A stretch of 36,983 bases of DNA. Source: Actinophytocola gossypii (GTDB lineage Bacteria; Actinomycetota; Actinomycetes; Mycobacteriales; Pseudonocardiaceae). The position numbers and the translations under genes are program-made. Of this stretch, positions 24,327 through 30,565 are shown piece after piece (the first letter of the stretch is position 1; each line of letters opens with the position of its first letter). Where the stretch lies: assembly GCF_025165815.1 (NCBI RefSeq), contig NZ_JAFFZE010000035.1, forward strand, positions 1 to 36,983, given 5' to 3'. The notes below the pieces were generated by a model, which did not search any database, had not been told where the DNA came from, and saw only the letters and a list, made by a program, of their open reading frames with translations.

Positions 24327-24803
24327 TCACAGCGCCGGCGGCTTGCCCCGGCCGTTCGCCCAGCGGTACTCGCGCACGGCGTCGCGCATCGGGAGTACGA
24401 AGCCGGCGACCCAGCCACCGAGGCCGCGGTTGACGCCGCGCTGGAGCATCCGGCCGGTCGGGTTGGCGCCCTGTTCCTGATTTCGGTCGGCCTCGGCCAT
24501 CGCCCGGTCGAACTCCCGGCGGTCCCGGCTCTGGTTGTGCGACATCGCGACCAGGAGGTGGTCGGTGGTGAAGCCGCTCGTCGGGGCCTTGCGCACGACC
24601 TTGTACTCGGGGGTGCGGCGGGCGCGCCAGTACCGGAACCGCCACAGCAGGCTCACCGGCACCAGCGCGACCAGGAGCAGCAGCACCGGCCCCAACTGCC
24701 CGGTCAGTACACACAGGACGACGCCGAGCCAGCACAGCGCGGTCCAGCCACCGGCGACCAGCACCCAGACACGCGGCGATCGGGAGGGCGGTTCGACGGA
24801 CAT
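24327..24803 (-). CDS. Small membrane protein with two N-terminal TM helices
   Basis: This 158-aa protein has two adjacent membrane spans (VWVLVAGGWTALCWLGVVLCVL and GPVLLLLVALVPVSLLW). A charged cytoplasmic C-terminal half follows (RFRYWRARRTPEYKVVRKAP and SRDRREFDRAMAEADRNQEQ). No family is recognised. The ATG at 24803 has AAAGGA eight bases upstream. It is convergent with the polytopic membrane protein and divergent from the ABC exporter operon across 237 bases, in which I see no clear promoter or operator. Confidence 0.7.
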   Translation of the reverse strand: MSVEPPSRSPRVWVLVAGGWTALCWLGVVLCVLTGQLGPVLLLLVALVPVSLLWRFRYWRARRTPEYKVVRKAPTSGFTTDHLLVAMSHNQSRDRREFDRAMAEADRNQEQGANPTGRMLQRGVNRGLGGWVAGFVLPMRDAVREYRWANGRGKPPAL

Positions 24804-25040
24804 CGAGGCGTCCTTTCGGCAGACAGGACCCCGACTCACTGACTCGCGTCGACCGAAGGGCGCCCGGCGTTACGCCGGATATTCGGCGACGATCGGCGGG
24901 ATCACCCACCAGCGATTTGTCACGACCGAAAGCGTAATACCGGAGAGCTACGTCCGAGATTGGCTCCGTGGAGTGACGACGGTGAGTCCCGCCCATGCCT
25001 ACTTTGGTCCCAGGAGACAACACGAAACGTTGGGGTTCTG

Positions 25041-25979
25041 GTGATCGAGCTACGTGGTTTGACCAAGCGCCATGGCGGGAAGCTGGCGGTGGACCAGCTC
25101 TCGTTCGATGTCCGGCCGGGGCGGGTGACCGGCTTTCTCGGTCCGAACGGGGCCGGGAAGTCCACGACCATGCGGATGATTCTCGGTCTGGACGAACCGA
25201 CCGAGGGCGGCGCGCGGGTCAACGGTCGGCCGTACCGACGGCTGCCGGCACCGTTGCGTGAGGTCGGTGCGTTACTGGACGCGCGCGCGGTGCACGGCGG
25301 GCGCACCGCCTACGACCACCTGCGGTTCCTGGCGGTGACCGCGGGTATCCCGCGGCGACGGATCACCGAGGTGGTGGACCTCGTCGGTCTCACCGCGGTC
25401 GCCCGGTCCCGCGCGAAGGAGTTTTCGCTCGGGATGGCGCAGCGGCTGGGAATCGCGGCCGCGTTGCTCGGTGATCCGGGAGTGCTGATACTGGATGAGC
25501 CGATCAACGGGTTGGACACCGAGGGGATTCGGTGGCTGCGCGGGTTGCTGACCGGACTGGCCGGTGAGGGACGCACGGTACTGCTGTCCAGCCATGTGAT
25601 GAGCGAGATGGAGCTGACCGCCGACCATCTGGTCGTGATCGGCCAGGGTCGGCTGCTGGCCGACATGCCGATGCGCGCGTTCATCGCGGCCAACTCCGAG
25701 ACCTCGACCGTGGTCCGGGCCACCGACCAGGACAGGCTGTCCGCGCTCCTGCGCGAGCGAGGGGCCACGATCCGGCCGGATCCGGGAGGCGGCTGGATCG
25801 TCGGTGGGCTGGACGCCACGGCCATCGGCGAGCTGGCCAACGCACAGCGGCTCAGCTTGCGCGAGCTGACGCCGCGGTACCGCTCGCTCGAGGAGGTCTA
25901 CACCCGGATGACCAGGGACGCGGTGGAGTACCGGACCGCCCGGCACGCCATTGCCGGCGGAACGGAGACGTCATCGTGA
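25041..25979 (+). CDS. ABC-2 type exporter ATP-binding protein
   Basis: A 312-aa ATPase of the DrrA/BcrA/NatA type. It has Walker A GPNGAGKST (34-42), signature FSLGMAQRLGIA, Walker B VLILDEPINGLD, the H-loop SSHVMSEME, and a C-terminal domain DRLSALLRERG typical of bacitracin and drug-resistance ATPases. The GTG at 25041 follows GGGG; the frame is open further upstream but lacks a better start. It couples by GTGA overlap to the permease. The downstream kinase and response regulator suggest an antibiotic or envelope-stress sensing module, substrate unknown. Confidence 0.88.
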   Translation: MIELRGLTKRHGGKLAVDQLSFDVRPGRVTGFLGPNGAGKSTTMRMILGLDEPTEGGARVNGRPYRRLPAPLREVGALLDARAVHGGRTAYDHLRFLAVTAGIPRRRITEVVDLVGLTAVARSRAKEFSLGMAQRLGIAAALLGDPGVLILDEPINGLDTEGIRWLRGLLTGLAGEGRTVLLSSHVMSEMELTADHLVVIGQGRLLADMPMRAFIAANSETSTVVRATDQDRLSALLRERGATIRPDPGGGWIVGGLDATAIGELANAQRLSLRELTPRYRSLEEVYTRMTRDAVEYRTARHAIAGGTETSS

Positions 25980-26749
25980 CCCGGCACCCGACCGTCGAGG
26001 TCACCACGAGGTTCACCGGGGTGCTGGCCGGTGAGTGGGTCAAGCTGAGCACGGTTCGCTCGACCAGGTGGGCGCCGGTGGTGCTGGTGCTGGTCACTGT
26101 CGGGGTCGCGTTCCTCGGGGGGATCACCGAGAGCATCCAGCGGGGCGAGACGATCCTGGGCAGCACGGCCAACGGATCGGTGCTCGGGATGCTGGTCGCC
26201 GGGTTGCTCGGCGCGATGGCGATGTCGAACGAGTACGGCACCGGAACGATCCGTGCGACGTTCGGCGCCTGCCCGCGGCGGCTTCCCGTGCTGGGAGCGA
26301 AGGTGGCCGTGGTCGCGACGCTGGTGTTCGTCGTGGCGTTGCTGGCCTGTGCCGGCGCTCTGCTGACCGGCCTCGCGGTGCTCTCCGGAAAGGGCTACGC
26401 CACGGGCGATCCGCTGCCGGCGCTGCTCGGCATGGCAGCGTGCTTCGCCGCAGTCGCGGTGCTGGGGTTGGCGGCGGCGGCGATCCTGCGGCATGCCGCG
26501 GCGGCGGTGGTGGCCGTGGTCGGTGTCGTCCTGCTGCCCTCGCTGCTCGGGCCGTTGTTCGGCGCATGGCAACGGTGGGTCGTCGGCGCGTCGCCGATGG
26601 CCGCCGTGCAGAAGCTGGCGCAGAGCACCGACGCCGCACCCGACGCCCCGGGCGGTCTCGGACCGTGGCAGTCGCTCGGCCTGGTCGGCGCCTACACGCT
26701 GGCCGCGCTGGTGGTGGCCGGGTGGTTACTGCGGCGCCGCGACGTCTGA
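25976..26749 (+). CDS. ABC-2 type exporter permease
   Basis: This 257-aa membrane protein has about six hydrophobic segments. It carries the pattern NEYGTGTIRATFGACPRR (residues about 82-99), common in ABC-2 permeases that pair with BcrA-like ATPases, and ends LLRRRDV. The GTG overlaps the ATPase stop. It sits 20 bases before the sensor kinase, whose ribosome site AAAGGAG lies in that gap. It likely forms a homodimeric exporter with the preceding ATPase. Confidence 0.86.
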   Translation: MTRHPTVEVTTRFTGVLAGEWVKLSTVRSTRWAPVVLVLVTVGVAFLGGITESIQRGETILGSTANGSVLGMLVAGLLGAMAMSNEYGTGTIRATFGACPRRLPVLGAKVAVVATLVFVVALLACAGALLTGLAVLSGKGYATGDPLPALLGMAACFAAVAVLGLAAAAILRHAAAAVVAVVGVVLLPSLLGPLFGAWQRWVVGASPMAAVQKLAQSTDAAPDAPGGLGPWQSLGLVGAYTLAALVVAGWLLRRRDV

Positions 26750-26769
26750 CGCATGATCAAAGGAGCGCG

Positions 26770-28062
26770 ATGGTGTTCGACGCACCACGATGGCGGGCCG
26801 TGACCCGGGGGATGGCCACTGTGCCGTCGGAACTGTGGCGGGACCTCAACCCGATGGCCGGCGCGCCGTTGCGGCGATGGCACGCCCCGCGGCTGCCGTG
26901 GGCGGGTTGGTTGCCGCACACGCTGGTCCTGGCCGGCGCGGTCGTGGTGGGTGTGCTGGCCTGGCGGGCGGTGTCCTCGGCTGCTCCGGATGCCGGGCAG
27001 GGGGCGGTCCTGCTGGGTGCGCTGCAGGGGGTGCCGCTCGTGCTGTGCCTGTACCGGCCGATGGCCGGGTGGTGGGTGTCGCTGATCGCCGGGATGCTGG
27101 TGAGCGAGGTGTCCAGGGCAGGCGCGCTCGGCCCGGTGTGGGCAGAGCCGGCGGTCCTGGCCCATCTGGGTGTGCTCGCCCTGGTGGCGTTGCGGACGCG
27201 GCCGAGGGTCCTCGTGGAGATGTGGCTGTTGACACTGCTCGCCGGCGCGATCCTGGTGCAGCGGATGCCCGCCGGGTACGACGCGACCGACCTGCTGGAG
27301 CTGAGCGCCCTGTCCGCGGTCGCGCTCCTCACCGCCGGGGCGTTGCGCGGTCGCGGCGAGGCGCGCCGGCGGCTGGCCGAGCAGGAGCGGGTCAGCGCCA
27401 CCGAGCGGGAACGGCGGGCGATGCTCGAGGAGCGCAGCCGGATCGCCCGCGAACTGCACGATGTCCTCGCCCACCACATGTCCGTGATCGCGATCCAGGC
27501 CGAGGCCGCGCCCTACCGGGTCACCGACCCGCCGCACCCGCTCACCCGGAGCTTCGCCACCATCCACAGCCACGCCACGGACGCCCTCATCGAACTCCGT
27601 CGCGTCCTCGGTGTCCTCCGCGCGACCGAACCCACGGCCGAGACCGCGGCGCCCATCGCACCCCAACCCACCCTCCGCGACGTCGACGTCCTGGTCGCCG
27701 GCGCCCGCGCCGCCGGTCTGACCCCGGTCGTGGCGGTCACCGGCACGCCGCGCCCGATGCCACCGGGGCTGGAGTTGTCGGCGTACCGGATCCTGCAGGA
27801 GGCCCTGAGCAACGTCATGCGACACGCACCCGGCGCCGAGGTGGACCTGGAGATCGCCTACCAGCCGAGCACCCTGCGGCTGCGGGTCCGCAACGGACCG
27901 CCTTCCAGTCCACCAGCACCATCCACCGGTACCGGACACGGCATGCTGGGCATGCGCGAACGGACCGCGATGCTCGACGGGCGACTCACCACGAGTCCGC
28001 TGCCCGACGGCGGCTACCTCGTCACAGCCGTCCTGCCGGAACGGAAAGGTGAGGGCAGTTGA
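26770..28062 (+). CDS. Sensor histidine kinase (NarL-type system)
   Basis: A 430-aa membrane sensor. It has an N-terminal region of about five hydrophobic helices (residues 47-190) with almost no extracellular domain, a coiled linker, and a HisKA_3 dimerisation box ARELHDVLAHHMSVIA with phospho-acceptor H230. A HATPase_c domain follows, with LQEALSNVMRHA and GTGHGMLGMRER. The lack of an outer sensing domain, plus the linked ABC exporter, suggests intramembrane sensing of an agent or of the transporter itself (inference). Its TGA overlaps the TTG of the regulator. Confidence 0.9.
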   Translation: MVFDAPRWRAVTRGMATVPSELWRDLNPMAGAPLRRWHAPRLPWAGWLPHTLVLAGAVVVGVLAWRAVSSAAPDAGQGAVLLGALQGVPLVLCLYRPMAGWWVSLIAGMLVSEVSRAGALGPVWAEPAVLAHLGVLALVALRTRPRVLVEMWLLTLLAGAILVQRMPAGYDATDLLELSALSAVALLTAGALRGRGEARRRLAEQERVSATERERRAMLEERSRIARELHDVLAHHMSVIAIQAEAAPYRVTDPPHPLTRSFATIHSHATDALIELRRVLGVLRATEPTAETAAPIAPQPTLRDVDVLVAGARAAGLTPVVAVTGTPRPMPPGLELSAYRILQEALSNVMRHAPGAEVDLEIAYQPSTLRLRVRNGPPSSPPAPSTGTGHGMLGMRERTAMLDGRLTTSPLPDGGYLVTAVLPERKGEGS

Positions 28063-28724
28063 CCATCCGGGTGCTGATAGCCGACGACCAGGCACTGATC
28101 CGCGAGGGACTCGCCGTGCTGCTCGCCGCCCAGGCCGACATCGAGGTCGCCGGCGAGGCCGCCGACGGGCGGGAAGCCGTCGACAGAACCGCTCGGCTCC
28201 AACCGGATGTCGTGCTCATGGACATCCGGATGCCCGTTCTCGACGGCCTCGAGGCGACCCGCCAAATCACCCGTGCCGGGTTGGCCGGCAAAGTGCTCGT
28301 GCTCACCACCTACGACCTCGACGAGTACGTCTACCAGGCCCTGCGGGCCGGTGCCAGCGGCTTCCTCCTCAAGGACGCCTCCGCCAACACCCTCACCGAC
28401 GCGGTCCGCGTCGTCGCGGCGGGCGACGCGCTGCTCGCCCCCTCGATCACCCGCCGGCTGATCAGCGAGTTCGCCCGGCTCGGCGCGGTCCGGGCACCCG
28501 CCCGTGCTCAGCTCGACCGGCTCACCGACCGCGAGACCGAGGTCCTCACCCAGATCGCCGGCGGGCTGTCCAACGCCGAGATCGCCACCCGGCTCGTGAT
28601 CGCCGAACAAACCGTCAAGACCCACGTCAGCCGCATCCTCACCAAGCTCGACCTCCGTGACCGCGCCCAGGCCGTCGTCCTCGCCTACGAGATCGGCCTC
28701 GTCAAACCCCCACAGGACCCGTGA
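28059..28724 (+). CDS. NarL/LuxR-family response regulator
   Basis: This 221-aa regulator has a receiver domain with acidic pocket D9-D10, phospho-acceptor D55 (VVLMDIRMP), the switch threonine in VLTTYD and lysine in GFLLKD. Its C-terminal LuxR helix-turn-helix is LTDRETEVLTQIAGGLSNAEIATRLVIAEQTVKTHVSRILTK in outline. The TTG start follows AGGTGAGGG and overlaps the kinase stop by four bases. It most likely controls the exporter operon in which it sits. Its stop lies six bases before the duplicated alpha-galactosidase fragment. Confidence 0.9.
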   Translation: MTIRVLIADDQALIREGLAVLLAAQADIEVAGEAADGREAVDRTARLQPDVVLMDIRMPVLDGLEATRQITRAGLAGKVLVLTTYDLDEYVYQALRAGASGFLLKDASANTLTDAVRVVAAGDALLAPSITRRLISEFARLGAVRAPARAQLDRLTDRETEVLTQIAGGLSNAEIATRLVIAEQTVKTHVSRILTKLDLRDRAQAVVLAYEIGLVKPPQDP

Positions 28725-28729
28725 CCGGG

Positions 28730-28814
28730 GTCAGGTCGCAGGTTCGGCGGTGAGCTCCACCAGCCACGCCTGTTCGGGGGCCAGCAGGGGCGGGCGCAGG
28801 CCCACCTCGGCGAG
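28730..28814 (-). repeat. Direct repeat copy A: orphan 3' end of an alpha-galactosidase gene
   Basis: These 85 bases match 30481-30565 with four mismatches (81/85, counted by eye), in the same orientation. Read on the minus strand in the alpha-galactosidase frame they encode LAEVGLRPPLLAPEQAWLVE then LTAEPAT and a stop, the gene's last 27 residues in a slightly different version. No other part of the gene lies here, so this is a displaced or duplicated gene end. Confidence 0.9.
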
Positions 28815-28840
28815 GCCTTCCGGCGTTGCGCCCCGAACCC

Positions 28841-29017
28841 TCAGCGCTCGAAGCGCCCAGCCTGGATCGCCCTGGTGAGCGCCAGCGCGTCCCCGCGGAG
28901 CACGGGACCCGCCACGTTCTTCGAGTCCCGCACCTGATCCAGCGTGTTGCGCACCTCAACGCAGTTCTGACCGTTCTGACTACGCCTCGACTTCCGCCAC
29001 ACGTGCTCGGTTGTCAC
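28841..29017 (-). CDS. DUF397 small protein
   Basis: A 58-aa protein with the DUF397 signature: WRKSRRSQNGQNCVEV at the N-terminus, VRDSKN in the middle, and a C-terminal segment LTRAIQAGRFER in place of the usual W..F end. DUF397 proteins are almost confined to actinomycetes and are usually encoded next to an XRE-DUF5753 regulator, as in the Streptomyces WhiJ-type loci. The GTG at 29017 lies inside the end of the XRE gene (38-base overlap), so the pair is coupled. A role in modulating the regulator is inferred from family context. Confidence 0.88.
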   Translation of the reverse strand: MTTEHVWRKSRRSQNGQNCVEVRNTLDQVRDSKNVAGPVLRGDALALTRAIQAGRFER

Positions 29018-29885
29018 AGGTCTCCTCCATTCGCTTACGCAGATCGTCAACGAGTCTCGCCGACGCGTCCGCGGACAGAACCAGCGGCATGATCTGCTCG
29101 ATCGAGCGTCGATAGGCGCGAACATCACGGTCCTCGTGCAGCATGAGAATCGACCGCCGCGTCTCGACGAAGGCGATCGTTGCGCTACGCGCCAACACCC
29201 GCCTGCCAGTGGCGGCATCGCTCGACTCGATGAGGGTGAACGCGCCCTCCAGTCCTGGATGCCAGCCCCGATGGTCGGGAACGATGCGCAGATCGACGTT
29301 CGGACGAGCAGCCATCTCCAGCAGGTGCCGGAGCTGCTCGATCATCACCTGTCTGCCGCCGATCTCCTGATTGAGTGCACCTCGGCCGAGCAGAACCAGG
29401 ATATCCGCAGGGTTGCGCTTCGTCAGCACATCTCGGCGGCCGATCCGCGTCGCGACTCTGGTGGCGATCTCGCTGGTCGGTACACCACCGGCCGTCATGA
29501 TCGCCTTGATGTAATCGGAAGTCTGGAGCAGGCCGGGGACCAGCAGCGGAGCCACCTCGACGATCCTGCTGGCGTTCTGCTCCCAGTCGAGGTAGGCGGT
29601 CATCTGCTGGCGCTGCTCCGGCAGGGTGGTCGCGGACCATTGTGACTCAGCGGTGCCGTACGCCAGCGTCATGATCTCCTCGTAGCGTTCGCCGTTGACG
29701 CCCAGCGTGGTGAGGACCTGAGCCACCTGCTCGGGCTTCGGCGTTCGGTCGCCGGTCTCCCATCGGGACAGCACGCCGATGTCCCGATCGATCGCCTTTC
29801 CGAGCTGACGCAGGAGCAGCTTCTTCTCCTCACGCGCCTGGCGCAGTGCCGCACCGAGCGCGAGAGCCTTCGGGGTTCGAGCCAT
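28980..29885 (-). CDS. XRE-family regulator with DUF5753 domain (WhiJ-like)
   Basis: This 301-aa protein has an N-terminal Cro/CI helix-turn-helix (residues about 8-65, ALRQAREEKKLLLRQLGKAI, VLSRWETGDRTPKPEQVAQVL). The long C-terminal DUF5753 domain has ASRIVEVAPLLVPGLLQTSDY, RQVMIEQLRHLL, NVDLRIVP and GWHPGLEGAFTLIE. Such regulators pair with DUF397 proteins and affect development or antibiotic production in Streptomyces. It is divergent from two small genes across a 137-base gap with repeated ACCGCA motifs. Codon use and the gap are visibly less GC-rich than the neighbours, which fits acquired DNA. Confidence 0.92.
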   Translation of the reverse strand: MARTPKALALGAALRQAREEKKLLLRQLGKAIDRDIGVLSRWETGDRTPKPEQVAQVLTTLGVNGERYEEIMTLAYGTAESQWSATTLPEQRQQMTAYLDWEQNASRIVEVAPLLVPGLLQTSDYIKAIMTAGGVPTSEIATRVATRIGRRDVLTKRNPADILVLLGRGALNQEIGGRQVMIEQLRHLLEMAARPNVDLRIVPDHRGWHPGLEGAFTLIESSDAATGRRVLARSATIAFVETRRSILMLHEDRDVRAYRRSIEQIMPLVLSADASARLVDDLRKRMEETCDNRARVAEVEA

Positions 29886-29908
29886 CGTGAAATTCCTATC
29901 GGAGAGTT

Positions 29909-29939
29909 ACCGCAAACTTCACCTGATGCGGTGACCGCA
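29909..29939. promoter_or_regulatory. Inverted and direct ACCGCA repeats in the XRE divergent promoter region
   Basis: ACCGCA at 29909-29914 and its inverse TGCGGT at 29927-29932 are 12 bases apart; a third ACCGCA follows at 29934-29939. They lie 24-54 bp before the XRE start and resemble an autoregulatory operator. On the + strand TTGGCA at 29945-29950 with an A-rich stretch near 29967-29975 could be the promoter for the small genes. Confidence 0.4.
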
Positions 29940-30022
29940 AGCCATTGGCAATCTTTTGTGGGCTTGGAAAATACTCAGCAAGTCCACGACACAAGCTACC
30001 GCACGGAAAGGGAACCGGCAGA

Positions 30023-30253
30023 ATGCGAAACTCGTCAACGGGCATCTGGGCCAACCTCGACGAGGGCTGCTCGATGACCTGCAAGGTGGAGGGCAGCGAC
30101 ATGGCGACGATCGCGATCGCCGGTGAGAACCACAGCCTGGAGTTGGTCTTCAACGCCGAAGGCCTGCGCAAACTGGCCCAGTCCACCGGCACGGCCATGG
30201 TCGAGATGGACGCCCTGTTCGAGCGAGAGAACGCGGTCAGGGAATCAGCGTGA
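30023..30253 (+). CDS. Small protein of unknown function, first of a tandem pair
   Basis: This 76-aa protein begins MRNSSTGIWANLDEGCSMTC. I recognise no family. Its segment LELVFNAEGLRKLAQSTGTAM resembles NVVFERPALARLVEVADHVL of the next gene, so the two look like ancient paralogues. The ATG at 30023 has AAAGGGA about 11 bases upstream. The stop overlaps the next GTG (GTGA). The pair is divergent from the XRE regulator and inside the 1.75-kb segment bounded by the direct repeats, so they may be the regulator's targets or partners (inference). Confidence 0.65.
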   Translation: MRNSSTGIWANLDEGCSMTCKVEGSDMATIAIAGENHSLELVFNAEGLRKLAQSTGTAMVEMDALFERENAVRESA

Positions 30254-30504
30254 AATGCAACTCGCCGCACGCCGCCGTCTGGCTGAACATTCCCCGAAGC
30301 ACGCACCTACGCGCCGGATTCACCGCCGACGGCGACATCCACGTATCGTTCGGCTCCTCGAACGACGAGGTGAACGTGGTGTTCGAACGCCCGGCCCTGG
30401 CACGCCTGGTGGAGGTCGCCGACCATGTGTTGGCGGTACCGCCCCGAAAAGGCGGCGTCATGACGACGCGGCCGGCCTACGTCAGGCCGAGGGTTCGGCG
30501 GTGA
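30250..30504 (+). CDS. Small protein of unknown function, second of the pair, 3' end in the alpha-galactosidase repeat
   Basis: An 84-aa protein starting at a GTG that overlaps the previous stop. It has a beta-rich middle (RAGFTADGDIHVSFGSSNDE) and the VVF....L..L pattern shared with its neighbour. The last residues (PAYVRPRVRR) are basic and read from the antisense of the alpha-galactosidase end, stopping 24 bases inside repeat copy B. This suggests the natural C-terminus was cut at the cassette boundary near 30480 and replaced by chance sequence. Confidence 0.6.
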   Translation: MKCNSPHAAVWLNIPRSTHLRAGFTADGDIHVSFGSSNDEVNVVFERPALARLVEVADHVLAVPPRKGGVMTTRPAYVRPRVRR

Positions 30505-30565
30505 GTTCCACCAGCCACGCCTGTTCGGGGGCCAGCAGGGGCGGGCGCAGGCCCACCTCGGCGAG
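30481..30565 (-). repeat. Direct repeat copy B: resident 3' end of the alpha-galactosidase gene
   Basis: The counterpart of 28730-28814. It contains the stop codon (30482-30484) and last 27 codons of the intact GH36 gene. Copies A and B are 1751 bp apart in the same orientation. Confidence 0.9.

Noticed and set aside
24804-25040. Promoter search in the gap before the ABC exporter
   Set aside because: TTGTCA and TAATAC are present but only 12 bp apart, and no other well-spaced pair was convincing.
28702-28959. An 85-residue minus-strand frame over repeat copy A
   Set aside because: It is in a different frame from the alpha-galactosidase remnant and from the DUF397 gene, and has no start signal; the remnant explains the sequence.
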